NCBI RefSeq assembly: GCF_001657485.1
Contig: NZ_LXFU01000050.1
Coordinates: 1 to 64,000 of the forward strand
Reading direction: 5' to 3'
Origin: Rhizobium sp. WYCCWR10014
GTDB taxonomy: Bacteria > Pseudomonadota > Alphaproteobacteria > Rhizobiales > Rhizobiaceae
DNA: 64,000 nt
A program made the position numbers and the translations under genes. The number at the start of each line of letters is the position of its first letter. Position 1 is the first letter of the stretch. Below are positions 50,286-61,263 of this stretch, piece by piece. The notes under the pieces are model-generated. The model was not told the origin of the DNA. It saw only the letters and a program-made list of their open reading frames with translations, and did not search any database.

Positions 50286-52607
50286 TCAAGAATTGGGTAG
50301 GGAAAAGACCAGCTGGTGCGTCCCGGAGGGAAGAATGGCTTCCTCGACAACAGGCTCTCCGTTGAGCGACGGGTTTTGATGCCGTTTTCCGGGCCGGAAC
50401 CGGCCGATGCAGCCCTCCGGAAGGGTCAGCACATAGGTGACCTTGTTGCCGTCGCACTGCCAGCCGGCCTCGATGCGTCCCTGGCCGATATCATGATAGG
50501 CCGAAACCGGCGAAAGGGACGGAATCGGCGCGGGATCGACGATCACCTCGGCAAATCCGGGTGCGCTCGGGCTCGGCGAAATTCCGGCGACGCTTTCGAA
50601 CAGCCACTGGCAGACAGCGCCATAGGCATAGTGGTTGTAGCTGTTCATATCTGGTTCGTAGATGGTGCCGTCAGGCGCCATGGAATCCCAACGCTCCCAG
50701 ATCGTCGTCGCCCCCTTCGACACCTGGTAGAGCCAGCCCGGCACATCCTCCTGCAGGAAAACCTTTTCGGCAAGGTCGTCCATGCCGAGCTTCGTCAGCG
50801 CCGGCAGCAGGGCGGGAGTGCCGATGAAACCGGTGCCGATCTTGTAGTCGGCATCGATGATCACCTGCCGGAAATGCTGCTGTGCGGCTTGCGTGTGCTC
50901 CACCGGTATCAGGTCGTGGAGGAAGGCCAGGGCATAGGACGTCTGGTCGTTGTGTGCGAGCCGTCCTGCCGGCGTGATGAACTCGTTGGCGAATGTCCGC
51001 CGGATCTCGTTTGCGCGCTGTTTCATCTTCTCTTCAAGCGCATGCTCGCCGAGAGTGGCTGCGATCCTTGCCAGAAGGTCGGTCGAGATGAAGTGGTAAA
51101 GCGTGGCCGCGCAGTCGTCTGCGATCGTCGGACGAGGCTTTCGATTGTCGCCGACCGGCTGCAGCCAGTCGCCGAAGGTGAAGCCGCGGTCGCCCCAGCG
51201 CGACGGCGGACGCACGAGCGGACCATCCGAGATCGACCAGACGAAATCGACCCAGCGCACCATGGAATCCAGGCACTCCGACAGGACGGCCCGGTCGCCG
51301 TAATGGGTATGGAGTACCCAGGGGATGACGACGATCGCGTCGCCCCAGCCGGTCGAGCCGGCATAGCCCGGGAAATTGGCCGGATGCAAGCGCGTCGGAT
51401 CCGGTGAAAAGTGCGAGACTGCGCCGTCCTCGCGCTGATCAGCCATCACATCCCGCAGATACTTCCTCAGAAACGATTGGCTGTCGCTCAGCCAGCATGC
51501 GGTTGCGGCAAACACCTGGGCGTCGCCCGTCCAGCCGAGGCGCTCGTCGCGCTGCGGGCAATCGGTCGGCACTTCGACGAAATTGGCGCGCTGCGACCAG
51601 ATGGTATTCTCGACGAGGCGATTGACCAGCGCATTGCCCGAGGTGAAACCGCCGGCAGGCTCGGGCACCGACGAGATCGGGATGGACGCGATTGCGAGGA
51701 TCTTCGCATCGCCCTTGATCGTCACCCTGGCATAACGGAAGCCGTGAAAGGTGAAATGCGGCGCGTAGGTCTCGTCGCCGTCTCCCCGCATGGTGTAGAC
51801 GGTGTGCGCGGCAGCCGTGCGATAGTTGCGATTGTCGAAATGACGGTCGGGACCGAGAACTTCCGAATGCTCCACCCGGACTTCGGTGCCGGCAGTGCCG
51901 CGGACCGTGTATCTGATGTAGCCGCCGGCATTCTGGCCGAAATCATAGATCGTCCTGCCCTCATTGTCGGTCCAGCTTTCGACCGCGGCGAGTGGCCGCA
52001 ATTCGCGCACCGCAGCAGTTTCATGCGCGACGAGCAGTTCTCTGTCGAACGGCAATCTCTCGGTGCCGTGGGTCTCGAGGTAGTTTTCCTGGCGGGCATC
52101 ATAGATTTCGCCGAAGTAGATTCCAGACTTCAGGATCGGCAGAACGCCGCTTCGCCATGTGGTGTCAGTGGAAAGAACGGTGCCATCCGGTCCGATCAGA
52201 TCCGCAATGGCGCCGATCCTGTCGCCCCAGCAATTCGGGATCGCCTGGGCGCCCCACATCAAAGGCGACCGATACCATCCGTCAGCAAGCCAGATCTCGA
52301 TCCGGTTGATCCCCGGCTTGATCAGGTTCGAGACGTCGTATCGCTGATAGGCAAGGCGATCGTCGTAGTTCGTCCAGCCGGGTGTCAACAGGTCGCTGCC
52401 GACACGAACGCCGTTGATGAAGCAGCGATAAAGGCCAAGTGCTGATATAAAGAGCTCGAGGGGAAGCTTAGCGCCATCATGCTCGAAAGTCTTGGAGACG
52501 AAGCTTGCGGCCGTTCCCTGACCGCCATCCGATAGCGGCGCGATCATGTCCCCAGACCAGACGCGCGAAACGAGGTTGCCGCTGATGGCTGCCGGCTGAA
52601 AGTTCAT
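50286..52607 (-). CDS. Alpha-L-rhamnosidase, GH78
   Basis: A 773-residue enzyme without a clear signal peptide, so it probably acts in the cytoplasm on imported glycosides. The GH78 catalytic region is VEVPTDCPQRDERLGWTGDAQVFA (about 344-367), and the second acid lies in TTIWERWDSMAPDGT. N-terminal beta-domain strings (FINGVRVGSDLLTPGWTNYDDRLAYQRYDV) fit the family. It removes terminal alpha-L-rhamnose from flavonoid, pectic or arabinogalactan glycosides. First gene of its operon, with a dyad just upstream. Confidence 0.9.
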   Translation of the reverse strand: MNFQPAAISGNLVSRVWSGDMIAPLSDGGQGTAASFVSKTFEHDGAKLPLELFISALGLYRCFINGVRVGSDLLTPGWTNYDDRLAYQRYDVSNLIKPGINRIEIWLADGWYRSPLMWGAQAIPNCWGDRIGAIADLIGPDGTVLSTDTTWRSGVLPILKSGIYFGEIYDARQENYLETHGTERLPFDRELLVAHETAAVRELRPLAAVESWTDNEGRTIYDFGQNAGGYIRYTVRGTAGTEVRVEHSEVLGPDRHFDNRNYRTAAAHTVYTMRGDGDETYAPHFTFHGFRYARVTIKGDAKILAIASIPISSVPEPAGGFTSGNALVNRLVENTIWSQRANFVEVPTDCPQRDERLGWTGDAQVFAATACWLSDSQSFLRKYLRDVMADQREDGAVSHFSPDPTRLHPANFPGYAGSTGWGDAIVVIPWVLHTHYGDRAVLSECLDSMVRWVDFVWSISDGPLVRPPSRWGDRGFTFGDWLQPVGDNRKPRPTIADDCAATLYHFISTDLLARIAATLGEHALEEKMKQRANEIRRTFANEFITPAGRLAHNDQTSYALAFLHDLIPVEHTQAAQQHFRQVIIDADYKIGTGFIGTPALLPALTKLGMDDLAEKVFLQEDVPGWLYQVSKGATTIWERWDSMAPDGTIYEPDMNSYNHYAYGAVCQWLFESVAGISPSPSAPGFAEVIVDPAPIPSLSPVSAYHDIGQGRIEAGWQCDGNKVTYVLTLPEGCIGRFRPGKRHQNPSLNGEPVVEEAILPSGTHQLVFSLPNS

Positions 52608-52625
52608 CAAGTCCTCCCGACGAGT

Positions 52626-52655
52626 TGTAGAACGTTCTCCATATAACGTTCTACA
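52626..52655. promoter_or_regulatory. Operator-like dyad of the rhamnosidase operon
   Basis: TGTAGAACGTT and AACGTTCTACA form a perfect 11-base inverted repeat with an eight-base spacer. Each arm contains the AACGTT core common in LacI-type operators. It lies 19 bases before the GH78 start and 93 before the divergent LacI gene. Confidence 0.65.
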
Positions 52656-52747
52656 TCTTCTTCGGAAGTGCAATAGAATTTTCGTTACCAGTCTGCCATG
52701 GTGATTCTGCGGGCGATGTTGACGACCCGCAGCAAGCCAGAGATTTC

Positions 52748-53806
52748 ATGTCAATCGAAGACAAACAAAAGCCGCAACGAAACGATCGCGTGACGATCCG
52801 GACCGTGGCAACTCACGCAGGCGTATCGGTTGCAGCGGTTTCCAAGGTGATGCGAAATGCCTATGGCGTCAGTGATGCGCTGCGCGCAAGGGTGACTGAT
52901 TCCATCGAAGCACTTGCCTATCGCCCCTCGCGGGCAGCTAGAGGGCTGCGTGGCCGGAGTTTCACCATCGGAGTGCTCCTGATCGATATCCGCAATCCTT
53001 TCCTTCCGGAGGTGATTGCCGGCGTGAACGGGGTGCTGGCGCCCTCGCATTACCAGGCGATGATCGGCGTCAGCGATGCGCGCGTGCAGCTGGAGACGTC
53101 GCTGATCGAATCGATGATCGACTACAAGATGGACGGCCTTATCCTCGTTGCGCCGCGTCTGCCCTCGGAGATCCTCGCAAAGTTCGCAGTCCAGATACCG
53201 ATCGTCGCGGTCGGTTACCATGATGCCAGCGCTACGGCCTTCGATACCGTCAATGCCGACGATCAGCGCGGAGCGGAGATCGCCGTCGAAGCGCTTCTTG
53301 CCTGCGGCTATCGCGACATCGAAATGCTGAGCCTTGGCGAGCGCCAGGGGCACGCGGTCTCCGTCGTACGCCAGCGTGAGATCGGGTTTCGCCGGGCGAT
53401 GCAGCGTGGCGGCCTCGGCTCCTCGCCAGCGATCGGCAAAATTCCCATTGCTTCGCCGAAGCGGGAAGAGGCGATGCGAAAATTCCTATCGAGGAAGGAC
53501 AGGCCGCGCGCCGTATTCTGCTGGAGCGATCTCGACGCGATCACCCTTCTGAGCCTGGCTATGGAAATGGGCGTGCGCGTGCCCGACGATCTCGCCGTCA
53601 TCGGATACGACAATTCCCCGACCGCAGCACTCGGCCTCGTCAATCTCGCAAGCATCGATCAGTCGGGCAGGGAACTCGGTCAGGTCGCAACCCGGGCCCT
53701 CATTTCCAGAATAGAAGGCCGCACCGCTTCCGAGCATATTTTCCAGATACCGTCGCTGGTCAGCCGCAACAGCCTGACCCGTTCAGGCAATTCCACAGAT
53801 AGATAA
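52748..53806 (+). CDS. LacI-family regulator (rhamnosidase cluster)
   Basis: A 352-residue regulator with HTH VTIRTVATHAGVSVAAVSKVMRN (about 15-37) and hinge YRPSRAARGLRG. The periplasmic-binding-protein-like effector domain follows (IGVLLIDIRNPFLPEVIAGV). It is divergent from the GH78 operon and probably represses it until a rhamnoside or breakdown product binds. Confidence 0.9.
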   Translation: MSIEDKQKPQRNDRVTIRTVATHAGVSVAAVSKVMRNAYGVSDALRARVTDSIEALAYRPSRAARGLRGRSFTIGVLLIDIRNPFLPEVIAGVNGVLAPSHYQAMIGVSDARVQLETSLIESMIDYKMDGLILVAPRLPSEILAKFAVQIPIVAVGYHDASATAFDTVNADDQRGAEIAVEALLACGYRDIEMLSLGERQGHAVSVVRQREIGFRRAMQRGGLGSSPAIGKIPIASPKREEAMRKFLSRKDRPRAVFCWSDLDAITLLSLAMEMGVRVPDDLAVIGYDNSPTAALGLVNLASIDQSGRELGQVATRALISRIEGRTASEHIFQIPSLVSRNSLTRSGNSTDR

Positions 53807-53847
53807 TAGGGACGGCGGCGCCGTGTCTCTGTTCGTTGCCGTCGTTT

Positions 53848-54864
53848 TCAGTCGGATTGAAGGGGGCTGCCGCAAGACTGCCGCACGACTAGGCGGCACG
53901 GCAATCTGGTGATGCCGGCAGGGGCCGGTTCACCCTTGGAGAGGCTGAGGATTGCCAGGCCGGCGCGATGGCCCAGTTCCTTCAACTCCATGTCGATGGT
54001 GGTCAGCGGCGGGCGCGTTTGCCGTGCGACGACCTCCCAATTGTCGAAGCCGACCACGGCGACATCCGTCGGAATCTCCACATCAAGGTCGCGCAGCGCG
54101 TCGATGACGCCACGGGCGATCTCGTCGCTGCCGCAGAAGATGGCGTCGGGCTTTGCGCCGGGCCGGGCAAACACCGTCTGAACGGCCTCGTGACCCCATT
54201 CCTCCGACCAGTCGCCGAACATCGCTTCGGCACCGTCACCGCAGGCGTCGAGATAGGATTGGGCACGGATACGAGCGGCCAGATAATCCCGCGGCCCGGT
54301 GATGTGGAGGATCCGCGATCGACCGAGCTCTTTCAGGTGATCGACGGCGAGGCGGGCGCCCTGTTCGTCATCGGGAAAGAAGGTGACGCTGTCAGCCGGA
54401 CCCTCGGCAAAGACGTAGACGACGGGTATCGGCAAGCGGGACAGCTGGACTGGCGGCGTGAGATCGAGGCGGGTCGCGGTGAATATGATACCGTCGACCT
54501 GCCGGTCGAGAAGCGCCTCCAGATGCAGCTGGGCGAGCCTTGGATCATTGTTGGTGGCGCATAGGAAGACGGAGACGCCGTGATCGACCAGTACCTCCGA
54601 TACCCCTGCCGCCATCGGCAGCGTCAGTCGCCCATAGGTGTCGTTCGTCAGCATGCCGATCGCATGGCTTCGCTTGCTCAGCAACCCACGAGCGAGTGCA
54701 TTAGGCCGAAATCCGATCTCCTCCGCCACGCGCCGAACCCGCTCGCGCGTCTCGGCATTCGTCCGGCCGGTGCCGTTCAGTGCGTTTGACGCCGTCGAAA
54801 TGCTGACGCCCGCAGCCTTTGCCACGTCATAAATCGTCCGTCTGCGATCGCCCGTATTCTTCAA
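53848..54864 (-). CDS. LacI-family regulator (arabinofuranosidase cluster)
   Basis: A 338-residue regulator with HTH RTIYDVAKAAGVSISTASNALNGTGR (about 9-34), hinge FRPNALARGLLSKRSHAIGML, and C-terminal effector domain (VAVVGFDNWEVVARQTRPPLTTIDM). It is divergent from the GH127/ABC operon and converges with the other LacI gene. Confidence 0.9.
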   Translation of the reverse strand: MKNTGDRRRTIYDVAKAAGVSISTASNALNGTGRTNAETRERVRRVAEEIGFRPNALARGLLSKRSHAIGMLTNDTYGRLTLPMAAGVSEVLVDHGVSVFLCATNNDPRLAQLHLEALLDRQVDGIIFTATRLDLTPPVQLSRLPIPVVYVFAEGPADSVTFFPDDEQGARLAVDHLKELGRSRILHITGPRDYLAARIRAQSYLDACGDGAEAMFGDWSEEWGHEAVQTVFARPGAKPDAIFCGSDEIARGVIDALRDLDVEIPTDVAVVGFDNWEVVARQTRPPLTTIDMELKELGHRAGLAILSLSKGEPAPAGITRLPCRLVVRQSCGSPLQSD

Positions 54865-54889
54865 GATCTACCTCGTGTTCGATCCATGA

Positions 54890-54932
54890 TAAAAGCTTTT
54901 AGCAGAAAAAAATGAGCTGTTAAAAGGTTTTA
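54890..54932. promoter_or_regulatory. Twin LacI-type operators of the GH127 operon
   Basis: TAAAAGCTTTTA (54890-54901) is a perfect palindrome and TAAAAGGTTTTA (54921-54932) a near copy, 31 bases (about three helical turns) apart. They lie in the divergent promoter between the LacI gene and the ABC operon. Confidence 0.65.
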
Positions 54933-54961
54933 TCAATCGCACATCAGATTTATGCACACAG

Positions 54962-54971
54962 ACTGTCGACA
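54962..54971. promoter_or_regulatory. ACTGTCGACA element, copy 1
   Basis: This decamer, preceded by ACAG, recurs at 62248 preceded by ACAA in the promoter of the GntR/DapA-family pair. It lies 72 bases before the binding-protein start. Confidence 0.3.
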
Positions 54972-55043
54972 TCAAAAAATTTCTGATCTAACGTTCATTT
55001 CGTCCGATGGCCTTGGGCCTGAACGAGAAAAAGGGGAACAAGC

Positions 55044-56291
55044 ATGCTTCGACTGAAAACGACGATCACCGCTCTTGCACTGCTGGCAAGCTCTTCTCTC
55101 GCCAGCGCCGAAGAAATCACCCTATGGGTGCGCACGTCGTCCGGCGCCGTCCTTCAGGGCCTAGCCGACAAATACAACGCCTCCCACTCCGACAAGGTCA
55201 ATGTCACCCAGATCACGGCCGAGCAGATGGTGCCGAAACTGGGTGCCGCGATTGCGGGCAGCGCGGCTCCTGACGGTGCCGTGCTCGATCTGATCTATCT
55301 CCCGACCTTTGCCGCCGCGGACGGTCTCGAGGATATCTCCGACTTCGTGAAGGGCCTGCCGTATTCCGCGGCCATGAGCCCGTCGCACATCCGTCTTGCC
55401 ACCTATGACGGCAAGATCTACGGCGTGCCGGCCCTGCCGGATGCCTCGATCATTGCTTATAATACCGATCTGTTCACCAAGGCCGGCCTTGATCCGAACA
55501 AGGCGCCGGCATCGATGGAGGAGATTGCCGCCGACGCTAAGAAGATCGCCGCGCTCGGCAACGAGACCTATGGCTTCTATTTCGTCGCCAATTCGGGAAG
55601 CTGGTTGATCTACGACTTCCTGCCGCATCTGTGGGCCGCCAATGCCGATGTGCTGAGTGATGACGGCCGCAGCGCCACGGTCGATACGCCGGCGCTGCGT
55701 GAGACCATCGCTGCTTATCGCGATATGTGGAAGGCCGGTGCGATCCATCCGACCTCGCGTTCCGGCAACGGCAACAATGCCGTCGAGGCCTTCGCCTCGG
55801 GCAAGGTCGGCATCCTGATGACCGGCTCCTACATCGTCAATCTGCTGACCAGCAAATATCCCGACGTGAAATTCGCCGTCGCACCGATCCCCGGGCCGAA
55901 GGGCGGTGGATCGAGCTTTGCCGGCGGCGATACGCTTTCCCTGATCAAGGGCATCAGCGAAGAGAAGAAGAAAGTCGCGCTCGACTTCGTCAATTTCTAC
56001 ATGCAGCCCGAGCAGCAGGTCTACATCACCCAGGAATCGGGGATGCCGTCGCGCACCGACCTCGCAGCGGAAGCCTATGCGAAGTTCGACCAGCGCAATC
56101 TCGTCGCCTACAATATCCTCGCCAAGGCGCGCACGCCCTACACATTTTCGTCCGACGAACTCTTCGTCAGCCGCACCGGACCCTTCCTCAATCTGATCCA
56201 GGGCACGATCTTCGGTGACGACGTCGACGGAACGATCGCCAAGACGCAGGCCGACTTCACCCGTATCCTCGAACGCACCAATCCGAACTAA
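55044..56291 (+). CDS. Sugar ABC transporter substrate-binding protein
   Basis: A 415-residue secreted binding protein (signal TTITALALLASSSLASAEE) with ITLWVRTSSGAVLQGLADKYNASHSDKVNVTQI and FASGKVGILMTGSYIVNLLTSKYPDVKFAVAPIPGPKGGGSSFAGGDTL. First gene of the GH127 operon; likely ligands are L-arabinofuranosides. Confidence 0.9.
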   Translation: MLRLKTTITALALLASSSLASAEEITLWVRTSSGAVLQGLADKYNASHSDKVNVTQITAEQMVPKLGAAIAGSAAPDGAVLDLIYLPTFAAADGLEDISDFVKGLPYSAAMSPSHIRLATYDGKIYGVPALPDASIIAYNTDLFTKAGLDPNKAPASMEEIAADAKKIAALGNETYGFYFVANSGSWLIYDFLPHLWAANADVLSDDGRSATVDTPALRETIAAYRDMWKAGAIHPTSRSGNGNNAVEAFASGKVGILMTGSYIVNLLTSKYPDVKFAVAPIPGPKGGGSSFAGGDTLSLIKGISEEKKKVALDFVNFYMQPEQQVYITQESGMPSRTDLAAEAYAKFDQRNLVAYNILAKARTPYTFSSDELFVSRTGPFLNLIQGTIFGDDVDGTIAKTQADFTRILERTNPN

Positions 56292-56303
56292 GCCGACACG
56301 TTT

Positions 56304-56331
56304 CGGCAGGGTGTCCGCGGATGCCCTGCCG
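56304..56331 (+). other. Intercistronic hairpin after binding-protein gene
   Basis: CGGCAGGG and CCCTGCCG form a perfect eight-base stem with a 12-base loop 12 bases after the stop. No T tract follows. It could stabilise the binding-protein message and lower permease expression. Confidence 0.55.
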
Positions 56332-56373
56332 TCGCTGTCACATCTCGACTTTCAAGCGGAAGGAGGAGTTGCG

Positions 56374-57297
56374 GTGATATCCTCGACACTTCGCAGCCGG
56401 AGGCGCGCAGTCGCGACCGGAGAACCGGAGCCAAAGGGTTGGCTTGGCCTTGCCTTCATCCTGCCGGGCTTGCTGTTCATCGTCGTGCTTTTCCTCGTGC
56501 CGCTTGTCATGACGGTCTGGATGAGCTTCTACAACTGGCCGCTTCTTGGCCGGACCAAATTCATCGGCCTCTCCAACTATGCCGAGCTGATCGGGGATAC
56601 CCAGCTCTGGCATTCCCTGGGTTTTACGCTGCTCTACACGGTGCTGGTCACGGCTGCGATCTTCCTGGTCGCCTTTCCTCTGGCGCTGCTCGTCGACCGG
56701 CCGCTGCGCATCGCCGGCTTTTTCCGCACGATCTATTTCATGCCCGTCGTCATCGGCTTCGGGGCGGCCTCGACATTGTGGATGTGGCTGCTCAATCCCG
56801 ATAGCGGCGTCTTTGCGCAATTGCTGCGCGGGGCAGGCATCATCGACAGCGCCCCGAGACCGCTCGAAAGTTTCTGGCCGGCACTCGGCGTCGTCATCCT
56901 AATGGTCGTCTGGAAAACAGCGGGCTTCACGATGATTATCCTCCTGACCGGCCTGCAGAGCATATCCAACGACGTCATCGAAGCCGCCAGGATCGACGGC
57001 GCCAGCGTCTGGAGCCGGTTTCGCCGCATAACGCTGCCTTTGATGAGGAATTCGGTCGTCCTGGCGCTTGTCCTCAACGTCACCTCATCGATGCTGGCCT
57101 TCGACCAGTTCTTCATCATCACCCAGGGCGGCCCTGAGAACAGCACGATCTCCGCGGTCTTCTCGATCTATCTCGCCTCGTTCTCATCCTACCGCCTCGG
57201 TTATGGCTCGGCGATCTCCTTTGCCCTGCTCGTCGTGCTGGTGGCGATCAGTGCGATACAGTTCGTCCTGCTGCGCCAGCGGCCGGAGGAGGGTTGA
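56374..57297 (+). CDS. Sugar ABC transporter permease (MalF/UgpA type)
   Basis: A 307-residue permease with EAA loop NDVIEAARIDGASVWSRFRRITLPLMRNSVVLAL and FFIITQGGPENSTISAVFSIYLASF. I chose the GTG at 56374 because AAGGAGGAG lies directly upstream; the open frame is longer but overlaps the preceding gene without family residues. Confidence 0.85.
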   Translation: MISSTLRSRRRAVATGEPEPKGWLGLAFILPGLLFIVVLFLVPLVMTVWMSFYNWPLLGRTKFIGLSNYAELIGDTQLWHSLGFTLLYTVLVTAAIFLVAFPLALLVDRPLRIAGFFRTIYFMPVVIGFGAASTLWMWLLNPDSGVFAQLLRGAGIIDSAPRPLESFWPALGVVILMVVWKTAGFTMIILLTGLQSISNDVIEAARIDGASVWSRFRRITLPLMRNSVVLALVLNVTSSMLAFDQFFIITQGGPENSTISAVFSIYLASFSSYRLGYGSAISFALLVVLVAISAIQFVLLRQRPEEG

Positions 57298-58166
57298 TGG
57301 AACGGCTCAACCACAATCTCGCAGCGAAGCCGGCGAGCGAGCGGCTCGGTTATCTCGCTTTCGTTCTGACGGCATGCGTCTTTGCCGTCTTCTTCGTGAT
57401 GCCGATCGTCTGGTCCTTCGCCAATTCCTTCAAGCCCGCGGCCGCAGCACTTGCCGATCCGGCAGCGCTCTTCTCGAAAGCCTTCTCGCTCGAAAACTAC
57501 CGCCGTCTCGAACATGTCGGCGCCGGCTGGTACGTCTATGCCGGCAATTCGGTGCTGATTGCTGCCGGAACGGTGATCCTGACGGTGCTCGTCTCGGTGC
57601 CGGCGGGATACGGCTTTTCGAAATTCCGTTTTCCCGGTCAGTCACTGCTCTTCGTGCTGATCATGGCGACGATGATGATCCCGTTCCAGTCGATCCTGAC
57701 GCCGCTTTTCCTGATCCTGAAAGTCTTCCGGCTGCAAAACAGCCTTTTCGGCCTGGTGCTGATCTATGTAACGTTCCAGCTTCCCTTTTCCGTTTTCATG
57801 ATGCGCAACGCCTTCGACGCGGTGCCGAAGGCGCTGATCGAAGCGGCGCGGATAGATGGCGCGTCGCAGGCGACGATCCTGCGCCGGATCATGCTGCCGA
57901 TCGCGCTTCCCGGTGTTGCCACCGTTGCGATGTTCGCCTTCCTGAATTCCTGGAACGAATTCCTCGCCGCCCTTATCTTTTTGTCCGACCAGAACAAGTT
58001 CACGCTGCCGATCATGCTGGTGAATGTTTCGTCGGGCATCTACGGCATTATCGACTGGGGCGCACTGCAGGCCGGCATAGCCGTGACCATGGTCCCCTGC
58101 ATCCTGCTTTTCCTTCTCTTGCAACGATATTACGTGCGCGGCCTGACGGCCGGCGCCGTGAAGTAA
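57297..58166 (+). CDS. Sugar ABC transporter permease (MalG/AraQ type)
   Basis: A 289-residue permease overlapping the previous stop (TGATG). EAA loop KALIEAARIDGASQATILRRIMLPIALPGVATVAM and terminal YYVRGLTAGAVK are typical. Confidence 0.88.
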   Translation: MERLNHNLAAKPASERLGYLAFVLTACVFAVFFVMPIVWSFANSFKPAAAALADPAALFSKAFSLENYRRLEHVGAGWYVYAGNSVLIAAGTVILTVLVSVPAGYGFSKFRFPGQSLLFVLIMATMMIPFQSILTPLFLILKVFRLQNSLFGLVLIYVTFQLPFSVFMMRNAFDAVPKALIEAARIDGASQATILRRIMLPIALPGVATVAMFAFLNSWNEFLAALIFLSDQNKFTLPIMLVNVSSGIYGIIDWGALQAGIAVTMVPCILLFLLLQRYYVRGLTAGAVK

Positions 58167-58193
58167 CAGCGCTCGTTCCGCTCAGGAGTCCTC

Positions 58194-60137
58194 ATGACCA
58201 GCTCACCTCGTTTTCAACCGGCACGCGCTGCGGGACGGCAGCGATACAGGCCCGCCGACCATTCCAGTGTCGTATTCCATGGCGGTTTCTGGCAGAGCTG
58301 GACGGAGACGGTCCGCAACGTCACCATCCCGACGCAGCACAAGCGGCTGGAAGAGGAGGGCTTCCTCGAGGTGCTCGATTTTGACAAGCCGGCCGGGCCG
58401 CTGGTGCGCCCGATCCAGCCGAGCGGACTGTCGATGCAGCATTTCTTCGATTCCGATTTCGGCAAATGGATCGAGGCCGCAAGTTACACGCTGAAGGCTC
58501 ACCCGAATGCTGGGCTCGAAACGAAGATCGATGATATCGTCGCAAAGCTCGAAAAAGGGCAGATGGCCGATGGCTACCTCAACAGCTGGTTCATTCGCCG
58601 CGAGCCGGACAGGCGCTGGACCAACCTGCGCGACCTGCACGAGATGTATTCGATGGGCCACTTGCTGGAAGGGGCTGTCGCCTACTACGAGGCGACGGGA
58701 AAGCGTCGTTTCCTCGATGTGATGATCCGCGCCGTCGACCATATCATCGCCACCTTCGGCGCGGAGCCCGGAAAGCTCAGAGGTTACGATGCCCATGAGG
58801 AAATCGAGCTGGCGCTGGTCAAGCTCTATCGCGTGACGCGCGATCCGCGGCATCTGAAGCTTGCGACCTATTTCGTCGACGAACGTGGCCGCATGCCCTC
58901 ATATTACGACGAGGAGGCTCGCAAACGCGGCGAGAGCCCTGATGATTATGTCTACAAGACATATGCCTATAGCCAGGCCCATATGCCGGTGCGCGACCAG
59001 CACCAGGTCGTCGGCCACGCGGTTCGCGCCATGTACCTGTTTTCTGCGATGGCGGATCTCTCCCATGAAAACGACGATCCGACATTGAAGGAAGCCTGCG
59101 ACCGGCTTTTTGACAATCTGGTCAGCCGCCAGCTCTACGTGACCGGTGGCCTTGGCCCGTCGGCATCCAATGAAGGGTTCACGCGGGAATTCGACCTGCC
59201 GAACGAGACGGCCTATGCCGAGACATGCGCAGCCGTCGCGCTCGGCTTTTGGAGCCATCGCATGGCGCAGGTCGATCTCGATAGCAAGTTCACCGACAGA
59301 CTGGAAACGGTGCTCTACAACGGCGCGCTTTCGGGCATCGCGCGCGACGGCGAGCATTATTTCTATGAGAACGTCCTTGAAAGCCACGGGCAGCACCGCC
59401 GGTGGAAATGGCATTACTGCCCCTGCTGCCCGACCAACATCGCCCGCTTCATCACGTCGGTCGGCCAATATTTCTATTCCACGGGTGATCATGAGCTCGC
59501 CGTCCATCTCTACGGCACCAATTCCGCCGAGCTGACAGTCGGCGACAGCTTCGTGCGGCTGATCCAGGAGACGCAATATCCATGGGATGGCGACATCAGC
59601 CTGCGGTTCGCCGTCGAGCCGCCAAGCCGGTTTCAGCTTCGTCTTCGCATCCCCGGATGGTGCAGGCAGGCGCAGATCTCGGTCAACGGCGTTGCCGTCG
59701 ATCTCGATCAATGCGTGACGAAGGGTTATGCGGCAATATCAAGGGAATGGCGCAATGGCGACGAGGTCCGCATTGGCCTGTCGATGCCTGTCGAGCGCAT
59801 CTACGCGCATCCTGCCGTCTCCGAAGACGGCGGACGCGTCGCGCTGCGGCGCGGTCCCGTCGTCTATTGTATCGAGGAAATGGACCTCGGCGGTGAGCCG
59901 CAGCGGCTCCGCCTGCCGGCATCTGAGGAAATTTTCGCCCGCTACGATGCCGTGCTTCTCGGCGGAGCGACCGTCCTCGAAGGCACTGCGCTCGAAGCCG
60001 ATATATCCGATTGGCAGAATGCGCTCTATCGCACCGCGCGCCCCTCGCTGAAGGAGCGGCCCTTCATGGCGATCCCCTATCACCTCTGGGCCAATCGCGA
60101 GCCCGGAGCGATGGCGATCTGGTTGCAGGAGGTCTAG
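58194..60137 (+). CDS. GH127 beta-L-arabinofuranosidase
   Basis: The 647-residue protein matches the GH127 (DUF1680) family. It has TLKAHPNAGLETKIDDIVAKLEKGQMADGYLNSWF (about 99-133), a central (alpha/alpha)6 region with HAVRAMYLFSAMADL and a Cys pair in HYCPCCPTNIARF (about 407-419). In known GH127 enzymes this CC pair provides a zinc ligand and the nucleophile. No signal peptide is seen, so it acts on imported oligosaccharides. Known substrates are beta-L-arabinofuranosides, including those on hydroxyproline-rich plant glycoproteins. Confidence 0.88.
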   Translation: MTSSPRFQPARAAGRQRYRPADHSSVVFHGGFWQSWTETVRNVTIPTQHKRLEEEGFLEVLDFDKPAGPLVRPIQPSGLSMQHFFDSDFGKWIEAASYTLKAHPNAGLETKIDDIVAKLEKGQMADGYLNSWFIRREPDRRWTNLRDLHEMYSMGHLLEGAVAYYEATGKRRFLDVMIRAVDHIIATFGAEPGKLRGYDAHEEIELALVKLYRVTRDPRHLKLATYFVDERGRMPSYYDEEARKRGESPDDYVYKTYAYSQAHMPVRDQHQVVGHAVRAMYLFSAMADLSHENDDPTLKEACDRLFDNLVSRQLYVTGGLGPSASNEGFTREFDLPNETAYAETCAAVALGFWSHRMAQVDLDSKFTDRLETVLYNGALSGIARDGEHYFYENVLESHGQHRRWKWHYCPCCPTNIARFITSVGQYFYSTGDHELAVHLYGTNSAELTVGDSFVRLIQETQYPWDGDISLRFAVEPPSRFQLRLRIPGWCRQAQISVNGVAVDLDQCVTKGYAAISREWRNGDEVRIGLSMPVERIYAHPAVSEDGGRVALRRGPVVYCIEEMDLGGEPQRLRLPASEEIFARYDAVLLGGATVLEGTALEADISDWQNALYRTARPSLKERPFMAIPYHLWANREPGAMAIWLQEV

Positions 60138-60146
60138 GAGAAAACC

Positions 60147-61247
<1,101 letters not shown>

Positions 61248-61263
61248 ACTGCAAACACGGAAA

